From assembly GCF_016811105.1 (NCBI RefSeq), contig NZ_JAFBGM010000002.1:1424221-1488220 (forward strand): a stretch of DNA of 64,000 bases, given 5' to 3'. Positions 44,682 through 54,341 of this stretch are shown in pieces. This stretch comes from Aurantibacter crassamenti. Its GTDB lineage: Bacteria > Bacteroidota > Bacteroidia > Flavobacteriales > Flavobacteriaceae. A model generated the notes under the pieces. It saw nothing but the letters and a program-made list of their open reading frames with translations, was not told the DNA's origin and searched no databases. A program made the translations under genes and the position numbers. Numbering within the stretch: the stretch's first letter is position 1; each line of letters starts with the position of its first letter.

Positions 44682-45503
44682 ATGGGTAGCGATGCAAATG
44701 AAGACATACCTGTTTACAATAAAATTCCAACTTTTAATGATATAAAGATTGAGCCCTTTGACATCACTAAAAGATATACCAAACCGCACAAGCACAATAA
44801 ATATCTTGAAATTGCATATTTCACACAGGGTAGTGGCTTTCATTTTTTAGATTTAAATCCACTTGAAATTAAACCACCAATTGTATTTCTTATTCATAAA
44901 AACCAAGTACATCATTGGAGTATAGATTCGCTTCCTGAAGGCTATGTAATAATAATTAAAGAATCGTTTTTAGATAACATACTTGACAAATCAATTCATA
45001 TGCAATTGATTGAACTAAAAGCCCTACAAGAAATAGCTATTGACAAAAATGACAAGGTCATTGACATTCTTTTTAAAGCTTTACACCTTGAAATGAAAGC
45101 ACAAATAATCAATCAAGAAGTAATAGAAGGTTGTTTAAAAGCATTACTCTCAAAAGTAATTTCACACTCAAGTAGTTCAAAAGAAAAAAACAATTCGTTA
45201 GAACAAGGTTTTATACAATTACTATCTGAAGAACTTAATAACAACGTAGATTTTTATGCTCGTAAATTAAATACCTCAGCGCAAAATTTAAATGCAGTCT
45301 GCCAAAAAACATTTCACAAAACTGCTTCAACAGTAATTACAGAACATTTGATACAAGAAATTAAACGTCAATTGTTATATACATCTAAAAATATAAGTAA
45401 CATTGCGTATGATCTAAACTTCAATGACAATTCAAATTTCACCAAATTTTTTAAACGTCATACCAAATTAACTCCGTTACAATTCCGTAAGACTTCATCC
45501 TAA
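44682..45503 (+). CDS. AraC family transcriptional regulator
   Basis: 273 residues; cupin-like sensor (YFTQGSGFHFLDLNPLEIKPPIVFLIHKNQVHHW) and C-terminal HTH (YARKLNTSAQNLNAVCQKTFHKTASTVITEHL, then ISNIAYDLNFNDNSNFTKFFKRHTKLTPLQF). Similar in both halves to the regulator at 30948-31829. Its neighbours are a VOC protein and a TonB-dependent receptor. Confidence 0.9.
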   Translation: MGSDANEDIPVYNKIPTFNDIKIEPFDITKRYTKPHKHNKYLEIAYFTQGSGFHFLDLNPLEIKPPIVFLIHKNQVHHWSIDSLPEGYVIIIKESFLDNILDKSIHMQLIELKALQEIAIDKNDKVIDILFKALHLEMKAQIINQEVIEGCLKALLSKVISHSSSSKEKNNSLEQGFIQLLSEELNNNVDFYARKLNTSAQNLNAVCQKTFHKTASTVITEHLIQEIKRQLLYTSKNISNIAYDLNFNDNSNFTKFFKRHTKLTPLQFRKTSS

Positions 45504-45591
45504 TAAATAGTACCATTTATTTGTAAAATAGACCATAAAAGGAAATATCCTAATAATACCTTGTGCTATTAAATCAACCTACAACAAACGA

Positions 45592-48063
45592 ATGGCAAAA
45601 GGTACATTTATAGTATTCTTCTTTTTAATTGTATCGCTAACGAGCGCTACTGCTCAAATTCAGGGCAAAATTATAGACGAGCAAAATATCCCGCTTGAAT
45701 ATGCGACTGCTGCACTATTTAAGCAGTCAGATGGTTCATTAGTAACCGGTGTTATTACTGACATTGACGGTATTTTTCGAATTGAAAATATCGAAAATGG
45801 CACATATTACATCGAAGCATCTTTTATTGGTTATGACATAAAAACTATAAAAAATATTAGCATCACCAATTCAAAAAATGTAAAACAGCTAGAAAACATT
45901 CAATTAATATTGGGCAATCAGCTAAATGAAGTTGTTGTACAAGGCGAACGTGCTACGGTGATTAATAAAATAGACCGTCAAGTTTTTGACGCTCAAAAAT
46001 TTAAAAATGCCAAAGGAGGAACGGGTGTAGATGTGATACGAAATTTACCTTCAGTAAGTATTGATGCGCAAGGTGAAATTAGCGTAAGAGGTAGTACAGG
46101 TTTTATGGTATTACTTAACGGAAAACCCACACAAGGTAATGCCAGCGCATTGATTGCACAATTACCAGCAAATGCTATTGAACGTGTTGAAGTAATTACA
46201 GCCCCTTCTGCTAAATATGACCCTGAAGGAAAAGCAGGTATTCTAAATATTATTACAAAAAAGGGCGCAACCGATGGTGCCTACGGTCAATTAAATTTAA
46301 AAGGTGGGTTACCATCAATTGAAACATATGACAATGATAAATTTCACCAACGTTACGGCATTGATGCAACGTATAACATTCGAAATGATAAATGGAATAT
46401 CTCCTTCGGAGCAAATTATCAAAGGAATGATTTAGGTGGAAGACGTGAAGGTGATGTATTTACAATTATCAATGATATACTAACCCAGTTTCCTTCATCA
46501 GGCGAGCGTAGTTTTGATGAAGTCAACTACAACGGAAGGCTAACCGTAGATTTCACGCCAGATACAACTAACACCTTTTCATTGGGCTTTTTTGCAGGCA
46601 AACGTAGTAAGGATCGTTTAGCGGATATTGTTTATTATGACAATCATGCACGTACCCCAGTTGAAAATGAAAATAGATTTAGAACCTTTAGCTATTACAA
46701 TCATAATTTAAGAATACGTACCAGTGATTTTGCCTTAGGTAGTTTTGATTATACGCATCTCTTTAAAAACAAATCAACACTATCAACTTCATTTTTATAT
46801 GAGTATACGCTTTTAGGTGGACCAACGGTGAATCAAAATCTAGGTCATCCTGACAATTCAATTGTGTATCAAGATGAATACAATACCAATGACAACCCCT
46901 TAAACGGATTGCGCCTACAAGTTGATTATGCTTTTAAGCCTTTTAAATTCGGAACCCTAGAAGCAGGTTATCAGTATCGAAATTTAAATCATACCGGCGA
47001 TTTTGTTTACCAACGACGAACTGATTATAATGCTGACTTTGCATTGGTTCCAGATTTTTCAAGTGAAGTAGATTTAAATCGAACAATTAATTCGGCCTAC
47101 ACACAATTGACAGGCAAAAGTGATAAATGGAATTATGCTGCCGGAGCGCGATTAGAACTTACAAACCGAACCTTAGACTTGCGTGATAAAGCCAATACAA
47201 TAGACACGACCTACACTTATGATTTTACAAAATTATATCCATCAGCTTCACTACAATATGCGTTAAGTGAACGCACAAAACTAAAGGCTTCATATAGCAA
47301 ACGTGTTGAACGCACAACTACTTTTAAAATGAATCCTTTTCCTGAAAGAGAACATTCTGAAACATTAGAACAAGGTGATCCTACTTTAAAACCTGAATTT
47401 ATAGATTTAATTGAATTGGGAATCACCGAAAACTTAAAGGGTGGAAATTCACTTTTTGCAACAGCGTATTACAGGAATGTAAAAAATGTGGTAAATCGTG
47501 TAAACACAATTTACAACGACACTATTTTAAATCGAATTTATTCAAATGTTGGCACTGCAAAGGCCCTTGGCTTAGAAATAGGCACACAACTAAAACCTAC
47601 TAAAAATTGGTCTAATTTTATCGGAGCTAATCTATATAGTTATAAAATAGACGGTTCATTTGACAACAAACCAATAGCTACTGACGCAACTGTATACTCC
47701 GTAAATTTGAACTCGACTTATAATTTTTGGGAAAACGCATCACTACAATTTACCTTTAATTATTTATCAGAAAGAATAACCGCTCAAGGTGAAGATTCAA
47801 GATTTTATTCACCAAACTTAACTTTTCAAAAATCGTTTTTAAAAGATCGATTAACGGCCACGTTGCAATGGCAGAACATTGATATGGGCTTACTAGCCAC
47901 CAATGAGCAACGCATTACAACCTACCGCCCAAACGAGTTTTATACTACAACTAACTATGTGTATGAAGTAGACATGGTTATGCTAAACGTATCCTACACT
48001 TTCAAGAATGGTAAAAACCAATCTAAGTTTATTGATAGCGAATTCGGTAAACGCGAATTTTAA
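45592..48063 (+). CDS. TonB-dependent outer-membrane receptor-like protein
   Basis: 823 residues, signal peptide ending TAQ at residue 22. A carboxypeptidase-regulatory-like domain (residues 22-105; IQGKIIDEQNIPLEYATAAL), a plug (VDVIRNLPSVSIDAQGEISVRGSTGFMVLLNGKP) and a C-terminal beta-barrel of the OMP_b-brl_3 type, rich in alternating aromatic strands and ending in Phe. No SusD partner gene nearby, so not a full polysaccharide locus. Imports an unknown ligand or acts as a barrel scaffold. Confidence 0.9.
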   Translation: MAKGTFIVFFFLIVSLTSATAQIQGKIIDEQNIPLEYATAALFKQSDGSLVTGVITDIDGIFRIENIENGTYYIEASFIGYDIKTIKNISITNSKNVKQLENIQLILGNQLNEVVVQGERATVINKIDRQVFDAQKFKNAKGGTGVDVIRNLPSVSIDAQGEISVRGSTGFMVLLNGKPTQGNASALIAQLPANAIERVEVITAPSAKYDPEGKAGILNIITKKGATDGAYGQLNLKGGLPSIETYDNDKFHQRYGIDATYNIRNDKWNISFGANYQRNDLGGRREGDVFTIINDILTQFPSSGERSFDEVNYNGRLTVDFTPDTTNTFSLGFFAGKRSKDRLADIVYYDNHARTPVENENRFRTFSYYNHNLRIRTSDFALGSFDYTHLFKNKSTLSTSFLYEYTLLGGPTVNQNLGHPDNSIVYQDEYNTNDNPLNGLRLQVDYAFKPFKFGTLEAGYQYRNLNHTGDFVYQRRTDYNADFALVPDFSSEVDLNRTINSAYTQLTGKSDKWNYAAGARLELTNRTLDLRDKANTIDTTYTYDFTKLYPSASLQYALSERTKLKASYSKRVERTTTFKMNPFPEREHSETLEQGDPTLKPEFIDLIELGITENLKGGNSLFATAYYRNVKNVVNRVNTIYNDTILNRIYSNVGTAKALGLEIGTQLKPTKNWSNFIGANLYSYKIDGSFDNKPIATDATVYSVNLNSTYNFWENASLQFTFNYLSERITAQGEDSRFYSPNLTFQKSFLKDRLTATLQWQNIDMGLLATNEQRITTYRPNEFYTTTNYVYEVDMVMLNVSYTFKNGKNQSKFIDSEFGKREF

Positions 48064-48248
48064 TGCGCATAGCTATAAATTAAATTATGACCGTTAATTA
48101 TATTTTTAATACAATCCAAAGTTAGAAATCACCCTAACTTAGAAACACATTTGTTTTTCTAAATATCTTATCTTCAGACTTGAAACAATATTAAAGATGA
48201 TTTGTTAGCAATCATGATTTGCCTAACAGCCAAAATTTGATTTTAAAT

Positions 48249-49151
48249 ATGGATAAGAAAAGAAGAAATGTACTGCGCAGCCTAGCACTTGCTCCTATTT
48301 TATTGAGTTCTCGAAACCTTTTTGCAAGTCCATTAAATACAACCTCAGCCTCGTCTAGATTGCAATATAGTGTCAATGCATATACATTCAATTCTTTGCT
48401 TAAAAGCGGAGAAATGACATTTTTTGATATGATGGAGTTTGCCTCCACTCTGGGTTTGAATGCAGTGGACATAACAGGCTATTATTTTACCAATTTTCCT
48501 AAAATACCTGATGATAAAACTCTGTTTCAACTAAAGAAGAAAGCATTAGAATTAGGGTTAAATATTTCATGGACAGGTGTTAGAAATAACTTTGTAAATC
48601 CAGATAAAACTGTACGAGAATCTGATGCTGAGTTGATAAAAAATTGGTTGCAAGTATCATCAAAACTTGGAGCTTCAATTATGCGCATTTTTCCAGGGAA
48701 AGGAGAGCACGAAGGTTATTCAAGAGACGAAGTTAAAAAATGGATGGTATCAGACTTTCAAAAGTGTGCTACATATGCTGAAGAAACAGGTGTTATTGCA
48801 GGCATGCAACATCACAACGATTTCTTGTTTGAAGCAGATGAGGTTATCGATATTTTAAAAAGAGTAAATTCAGAATGGTTCGGATTAATTTTAGATATTG
48901 GTAGTTTACGAAAAGGAAATCCGTACGAAGAAATACAGAAATTAGCACCCTACGCAAATTACTGGTTTATAAAAGAATTAGTTTATGTAAATGGAATTGC
49001 GGAACCTGTTAATATGCAAAAGATAGCTCGCATTTTGAAAGATGCAAACTATACAGGTTACATTTCTTTCGAAAGCTTAACTGACGGCGACCCAAAACAA
49101 ATTGTAACCTCTATGTTTGCTGATTTTAGAGCAGCGTATGAAAAACTTTAA
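48249..49151 (+). CDS. sugar phosphate isomerase/epimerase-like TIM barrel
   Basis: 300 residues from the ATG at 48249; the N-terminus KKRRNVLRSLALAPILLSS resembles a Tat-type signal without a full RR-x-FLK. Xylose-isomerase-like barrel: MEFASTLGLNAVDITGYYF, MRIFPGKGEHEG, MQHHNDFLFEADEV, LILDIGSLR, YISFESLTDGDP, giving the Glu, His and Asp metal ligands. Exported sugar isomerase or epimerase, substrate unknown. Found near a receptor and a Gfo/Idh oxidoreductase. Confidence 0.86.
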   Translation: MDKKRRNVLRSLALAPILLSSRNLFASPLNTTSASSRLQYSVNAYTFNSLLKSGEMTFFDMMEFASTLGLNAVDITGYYFTNFPKIPDDKTLFQLKKKALELGLNISWTGVRNNFVNPDKTVRESDAELIKNWLQVSSKLGASIMRIFPGKGEHEGYSRDEVKKWMVSDFQKCATYAEETGVIAGMQHHNDFLFEADEVIDILKRVNSEWFGLILDIGSLRKGNPYEEIQKLAPYANYWFIKELVYVNGIAEPVNMQKIARILKDANYTGYISFESLTDGDPKQIVTSMFADFRAAYEKL

Positions 49152-49178
49152 ATAGTATAGCAATCAAAACTAAATACA

Positions 49179-49688
49179 TTATTGATTCCAAGGCGAATGA
49201 TGTTCGTGCACTATTTTCCATCCACCGTCTGTTCGTACAAATAATAGAGTAGTTTGTTCATTAATTACAACTAGGTCTTCTCCAAACTTTAAATGAAAAT
49301 CAGACTGAAAAGTCAAATTAGCAACATCACCATAGACAGCAACTTTTAAATTTATTGCATCAAATTTCACAACTTCAGTAACTGCACCAAAAGCTCCCCG
49401 CTCATAAGCTTCGTTAGCTGCTGCATCATTAACTGCTTCACCATTTTTAAATTCGGTAAACTTTGTACTATAGCCATGAAAGGCAATTAACTTGTCCATA
49501 TCGCCATCTCTAAGGCTTTGTTCAATTGCATTCCAAGTTTCAATAACTTCTTGTTTGGCTTCAGGAAATTCAGTTTGTATAAGATCTACTTGAACAGTAG
49601 GTTGCGGTTGCACTTCGTCATCATCATTACAACCTGTAATAAAAAATGAACAAACAGTAAATAATATAAGCGTCATTTTAGTTTTCAT
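49179..49688 (-). CDS. NTF2-like (DUF4440/SnoaL-type) lipoprotein
   Basis: 169 residues, lipoprotein signal (FFITGCNDDD, Cys20). IETWNAIEQSLRDGDMDKLIAFHGYSTKFTEFKNGEAV is the NTF2-fold opening, and TLLFVRTDGGWKIVHEHHSPW is the usual ending. Small-molecule binding or enzyme role unknown. Confidence 0.85.
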   Translation of the reverse strand: MKTKMTLILFTVCSFFITGCNDDDEVQPQPTVQVDLIQTEFPEAKQEVIETWNAIEQSLRDGDMDKLIAFHGYSTKFTEFKNGEAVNDAAANEAYERGAFGAVTEVVKFDAINLKVAVYGDVANLTFQSDFHLKFGEDLVVINEQTTLLFVRTDGGWKIVHEHHSPWNQ

Positions 49689-49841
49689 ACTATATGTTTT
49701 AGTGATTAGTAGCTGTTTATAGCAACATGAGATTCAATTCTCATACCGTGCTAAAACAATAATGTAAAACTAAAAGCTTGCTAAAAGTTTTGATGTAAGA
49801 TTTGTTCCAAAACCTGTCACAAAATCTACAACACCCAATTA

Positions 49842-49970
49842 TTAAATTACATTTTGGAGTGAATTGAAACTAAAATCATAAGCTATTTCTGAAACAGTTT
49901 TATGTCCCTTTCGTAAGGTTTGTTCAGTAAACATCATACGTAATTCCAAATCAATTAATTAGGCGACATT
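49842..49970 (-). pseudogene. AraC-type HTH fragment
   Basis: The minus strand reads RMMFTEQTLRKGHKTVSEIAYDF followed by SFNSLQNVI and a stop (complement of 49842-49844). This is the second half of an AraC HTH domain. No N-terminal part or start is present upstream, so it is a remnant. Confidence 0.55.
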
Positions 49971-50489
49971 CCAAATAAGAATGAAACGCGACGACACACT
50001 TATGTTTTGTTAAAACCTTGCCGATAGCCGAGGCTTGCTTTATTAATTAAAGTAGCCCTTTAATGCTTTTCTATAAATTCAAAAATACTTTACGAAAAGG
50101 GCTTAAAATTATTGAAAATGGTAAAAATGGAGAATGGATTACCAAATTATACAATGAACTTTTGTAGAAATAAAACAGCTATAAAAACATCAAGTTAAAT
50201 AACTAAATATCAATCACATAGAACATATAGAAAAAAGTAGCACCAATTAATAGTAAGGAATAAAAAAAAATCAGTCAAATTAAATGCTGCCAGCTTTGTG
50301 TTGGTATAAAAAATGGTGTAAGCAATAGCGCTTTGCTCATGCAGTTATTTTACATGTGACTGCAAAAAACTAAAGCTTGATTAATTTATGTTATAATTGT
50401 AACCATTGGCTTTTTAATAAGAAAATTTTGATTAAAAATTATTTCAGTATACTTCGAAAAATTAGAACAACTTCACATTCGTAATCAAT
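49971..50489. other. intergenic region without a clear gene
   Basis: About 520 bp between the AraC fragment and egtB. A short open stretch around 50065-50167 (YKFKNTLRKGLKIIENGKNGEWITKLYNELL) looks faintly coding, but no start or family is seen. The promoter of egtB should lie in its last part. Confidence 0.4.
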
Positions 50490-51638
50490 ATGAATCTAGA
50501 CGAAAAGTATAAAAACATACGGCAACAAACCCTCAATTTTTGCAGCCACTTACAAGCAGAAGATTACTCCATTCAGGTTGTACAATTCGCGAGTCCTGCA
50601 AAATGGCATTTGGCGCATACAACTTGGTTTTTCGAAACCTTTATCTTAAAAAATGAAGTAGCCAATTACACTGAATTTGATTCAAATTTTAACTTCCTTT
50701 TCAATAGTTATTACAACAATGTAGGCGATAGAGTTTTACAGGCGAACAGAGGCAATATGTCTCGCCCGAGTACCGATGAAATTTTTTCTTATAGAAACTA
50801 TGTGGATGAAAAAATGTTGGATTATCTACAACAAGATCCTTCAAAAAAAATTATCGATTTAGTTGTTTTAGGCTTAAACCATGAGCAACAACACCAAGAA
50901 TTATTGATTACAGATGTAAAATATATGCTTGGTCATAATGCTTTGTTTCCTGTCTTTGATACTGCATACAATTTAATAAAAGACAAAAACGCAACTTCAG
51001 AAAGCATAAAAATTAATGCCGGCGTCTATGAAATTGGGCATCAAAGCAATGAATTTAGTTACGATAATGAATTAGGTGTACACCAGGTTTATATTGATGA
51101 TTTTGAGATAAACAATCATCTAGTAACAAATGAGGAGTTTATTGAATTTATAGAATCCGGTGCCTATTCTGATTTTAATCTTTGGCTTGATGAAGGTTGG
51201 TCTTGGGTAAACTCAAACAAAATTGATTCACCCATGTACTGGCATAAAATTGATGGTACATGGCATGCCTATACGCTTGCAGGTTTACAAAAAATAGATA
51301 GCCAAGCACTATTATGTCACATTAACTTTTATGAAGCAAACGCCTTTGCAGAGTGGAAAGGTATGCGGTTACCTACTGAATTTGAATGGGAAATAGCTGC
51401 TAAAAAATTGGACTGGGGTAAACGTTGGGAATGGACAAACAGTGCCTATTTACCTTACCCGAATTTTGTAAAAGAAAATGGTGCTGTTGGTGAGTACAAT
51501 GGCAAATTTATGAGTAACAAAATGGTACTAAGAGGGGCTTCTGTTGCTACTTCTAAAAACCATAGTCGCATTACCTACCGCAATTTTTTTCATCCTTCAG
51601 AACGCTGGCAATTCACTGGAATAAGATTAGTAAAATAA
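50490..51638 (+). CDS. egtB: ergothioneine biosynthesis protein EgtB (hercynine oxygenase)
   Basis: 382 residues. N-terminal DinB-like domain with His43 (WHLAHTTWFFE) and the HX3HXE iron motif at 131-137 (HEQQHQE). C-terminal formylglycine-generating/sulfatase-modifying fold (YEIGHQSNEFSYDNELGVHQVYIDDFEINNHLVTNEEFIEFI; VLRGASVATSKNHSRITYRNFF). It joins a thiol to hercynine with O2 in ergothioneine synthesis. One bp upstream of egtD, in a clear operon. Confidence 0.93.
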   Translation: MNLDEKYKNIRQQTLNFCSHLQAEDYSIQVVQFASPAKWHLAHTTWFFETFILKNEVANYTEFDSNFNFLFNSYYNNVGDRVLQANRGNMSRPSTDEIFSYRNYVDEKMLDYLQQDPSKKIIDLVVLGLNHEQQHQELLITDVKYMLGHNALFPVFDTAYNLIKDKNATSESIKINAGVYEIGHQSNEFSYDNELGVHQVYIDDFEINNHLVTNEEFIEFIESGAYSDFNLWLDEGWSWVNSNKIDSPMYWHKIDGTWHAYTLAGLQKIDSQALLCHINFYEANAFAEWKGMRLPTEFEWEIAAKKLDWGKRWEWTNSAYLPYPNFVKENGAVGEYNGKFMSNKMVLRGASVATSKNHSRITYRNFFHPSERWQFTGIRLVK

Positions 51639-51639
51639 C

Positions 51640-52587
51640 ATGATAGAGATTTTTAAAAGTGATGTAGAAAAAGGATTAGAATCATGTCCGAGAACACTAC
51701 CTTCAAAATACTTTTATGATAAAAAAGGAGATGCTTTTTTTGTTGAAATAATGAATTTACCTGAGTATTACCTTACCCGGTGTGAATTGAATATTTTTCA
51801 AAACAAAACCCAGCAACTTGTTGAGGCTTTGGGCGTAAAACCAGATTCTTATTTCGAGTTGATAGAGCTAGGTGCTGGTGACGGCACAAAAACCAAAGAA
51901 TTACTTCGATTATTAGATGAACAGAATCATTCTTTTGATTATTTCCCTATCGATATTTCTTCCAATGCGTTAAACTTATTAGAAAAGGACCTTAACGCAG
52001 CATTACCAAGAGTATCTGTACAAACAAAGCAAGGTGATTACTTTAAGGTTTTAGCTTCACTAAAAGATAATAAAAAGCCTAAAATCATATTATTTCTTGG
52101 TTCAAATATTGGAAATATGACAGATGATTTAGCCGCAGATTTCATTTATAATTTAGGGTCAAATCTGCAAATAGGCGATAAGTTATTGTTGGGTGTAGAT
52201 TTAATAAAATCAGAAGAAATTGTACTACCTGCGTATAATGATAGTAAAGGTATTACCGCAAAATTTAATCTTAATTTACTCGATAGAATTAATAATGAAC
52301 TTGGCGGAAATTTTAATCTTAAACAGTTTAAACACCAACCCGAATACAATAAAAATGAGGGTATCGCTAAAAGTTTTATTATGAGTACGGCGGATCAAAA
52401 AGTAGAAATTAAAGCCATAGACAAAACATACAATTTTACCAAAGGCGAAAAAATTCATACCGAAATATCTAGAAAATATAATGATGACCTTATAAAGAAA
52501 ATCATTTCTAAAACTGATTTCGTTCTTGAAAACAAAATACTAGATAGTAAAGCCTATTTTGCAGATTACATTCTAACAAGAAATTAA
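51640..52587 (+). CDS. egtD: L-histidine N-alpha-methyltransferase EgtD
   Basis: 315 residues, the usual length. SAM-binding motif LIELGAGDGTKTKELL near residue 76, YLTRCELNIF just before it, FPIDISSNAL, and LFLGSNIGNM. It makes hercynine from histidine using three SAM. Coupled to egtB. No egtC or egtE is seen, as in two-gene ergothioneine routes of many non-actinobacteria. Confidence 0.93.
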   Translation: MIEIFKSDVEKGLESCPRTLPSKYFYDKKGDAFFVEIMNLPEYYLTRCELNIFQNKTQQLVEALGVKPDSYFELIELGAGDGTKTKELLRLLDEQNHSFDYFPIDISSNALNLLEKDLNAALPRVSVQTKQGDYFKVLASLKDNKKPKIILFLGSNIGNMTDDLAADFIYNLGSNLQIGDKLLLGVDLIKSEEIVLPAYNDSKGITAKFNLNLLDRINNELGGNFNLKQFKHQPEYNKNEGIAKSFIMSTADQKVEIKAIDKTYNFTKGEKIHTEISRKYNDDLIKKIISKTDFVLENKILDSKAYFADYILTRN

Positions 52588-52634
52588 AATTAGTATCTTC
52601 AAAAGAACTGAAGTAAACAAATAAAGCAATTGTT

Positions 52635-53369
52635 ATGAGCTATAAAGATTTTAAAGACCTAAAAGCAGTTTATGTGAATTGCACATTAAAGAAATCACCA
52701 TTAACTAGCCATACGTCAAAACTTATCGAGGTTTCAAAATCGATAATGAAGAAAGAACAAGTTGTTGTTGAAGAGATTCGGTTAATTGATCATAATGTAG
52801 CTACCGGTGTTTATCCAGATATGAAAGACCATGGATGGAAAGAAGATGAATGGCCTGAACTTTTTGAAAAAATATTTGACGCAGATATTCTAATTGTTGG
52901 TACGCCAATATGGTTGGGAGAAAAATCATCCGTCGCACAGAAATTAATCGAGCGATTATATGGTATGAGTGGCAAAACAAATGCTAAAGGCCAATATAGT
53001 TTTTATGGTAAAGTGGGTGGCTGCATGGTTACTGGTAATGAAGATGGAATCAAGCATTGTGCTATGGGGATATTATATTCACTACAACATGTAGGATACT
53101 CTATACCACCACAAGCAGATTGCGGATGGATAGGAACAGTAGGCCCCGGACCTAGTTATGGAGATACTGAATGGAATGGCGAAGAATTAAAAACACCTGT
53201 GGGTTTTGATTCCGATTTCACCAATCGCAATACAACTTTCATGACGTACAATTTATTGCATTTGGCTTCTATGTTAAAAAAACAAGATGGATATCCTAGT
53301 TACGGAAATTCTAGAGAAGAATGGGATGATGGTACAAGATGGAATTTTGACAATCCTGAATACCGGTAA
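52635..53369 (+). CDS. flavodoxin-fold NAD(P)H-dependent FMN reductase
   Basis: 244 residues. Flavodoxin-like: YVNCTLKKSPLTSHTSKLIE (FMN phosphate loop), DADILIVGTPIWLGEKSSVAQKLIERL, GGCMVTGNEDGIKHC. It starts 47 bp after egtD, same strand, and may be co-transcribed. Reduces small quinones, dyes or flavin in this family; link to ergothioneine is only by position. Confidence 0.85.
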   Translation: MSYKDFKDLKAVYVNCTLKKSPLTSHTSKLIEVSKSIMKKEQVVVEEIRLIDHNVATGVYPDMKDHGWKEDEWPELFEKIFDADILIVGTPIWLGEKSSVAQKLIERLYGMSGKTNAKGQYSFYGKVGGCMVTGNEDGIKHCAMGILYSLQHVGYSIPPQADCGWIGTVGPGPSYGDTEWNGEELKTPVGFDSDFTNRNTTFMTYNLLHLASMLKKQDGYPSYGNSREEWDDGTRWNFDNPEYR

Positions 53370-53492
53370 ATGTATCGATACTGTTTCCATTTTTAAAATC
53401 TAAAAGCAATCTCAATTCCTTTTAAATTCTAGTACGCAATAACCTAGATCAAAACTAATTTTACATATTGGGTCCAAAAATTATTTAATAAA

Positions 53493-54341
53493 ATGAAAAT
53501 AGCAGTTACTTCAGCAAACGGAAAATTAGGTTCGGCAATTATAAAAAACTTAATTAAGGAAATAGGAAAAGAAAATGTTATAGGCATTGCACGTACACCA
53601 GAAAAAGCAAAACATCTAGGTATTGAAATAAGAAAAGGAGATTATAATAATCGTGAAGATTTTAATACTGCTTTACAAGGAATAGACACTGTGATGTTGC
53701 TTTCTGGAATGGATGAACCCCAAAAAAGAATTCAACAACATAGAAATGTAATTGAAGCAGCAAAACAAAATGGTGCAGAGAAAATAGTATATACCAGCAT
53801 TGTTGGAGACGAAGAAAATACTGCATTTAGTCCCGTAGTACAAAGTAACCGCCAAACAGAAGTTGATGTTCAAAATTCAGGTCTGAATTGGGTAATTGGT
53901 AGAAACGGAATTTATATTGAGCCCGATTTAGAGTATATAGAAACCTACGAAAAGGAAGGTGAAATTAGAAACTGTGCTGGTGATGGAAAATGTAGTTATA
54001 CCAGCAGAGAAGAATTAGGTTATGCATACGCTAAAATGCTTATTGAAGAAAAACACAATGGTCAAACATATAATCTTGTCGGCCAACCTATAACCCAAAA
54101 CCAACTCGCTGATTACATAAATCAGGTTTATAATACACATCTCGTATACAACTCCGTTTCGGTAGCGAACTATTTAATTGAGCGAAAAAATGCGTTGGGT
54201 GATTTTATAGGAACTATAATTTCAGGCATTTACGAAGGCATTAAAAATGGCGCTAATGACGTATCTTCGGATTATAAAAAAGCTACGGGTAAATCTCATA
54301 AGTCACCCCTAGAAATGATTAATGAATTCAAAAAAGTATGA
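53493..54341 (+). CDS. NmrA/QorB-like NAD(P)-binding protein
   Basis: 282 residues. Rossmann start VTSANGKLGSAI at residues 4-15, GIARTPEKAK, and IDTVMLLSGMDEPQKRIQQHRNVIEAAKQNGAEKIVYTSIVG, a match to the atypical SDR group of NmrA and quinone oxidoreductase QorB. Its stop overlaps the next gene's start by 4 bp (ATGA), so the two are one operon. Confidence 0.87.
   Translation: MKIAVTSANGKLGSAIIKNLIKEIGKENVIGIARTPEKAKHLGIEIRKGDYNNREDFNTALQGIDTVMLLSGMDEPQKRIQQHRNVIEAAKQNGAEKIVYTSIVGDEENTAFSPVVQSNRQTEVDVQNSGLNWVIGRNGIYIEPDLEYIETYEKEGEIRNCAGDGKCSYTSREELGYAYAKMLIEEKHNGQTYNLVGQPITQNQLADYINQVYNTHLVYNSVSVANYLIERKNALGDFIGTIISGIYEGIKNGANDVSSDYKKATGKSHKSPLEMINEFKKV

Noticed and set aside
45592..48063. 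The TonB-dependent receptor as part of a polysaccharide utilisation locus
   Set aside because: No SusD-like gene or glycoside hydrolase is adjacent, and the barrel type is not SusC.
50340..50375. GCAGT…ACTGC before egtB as a terminator
   Set aside because: The stem is only about six bp with a long loop and lacks a T-run.
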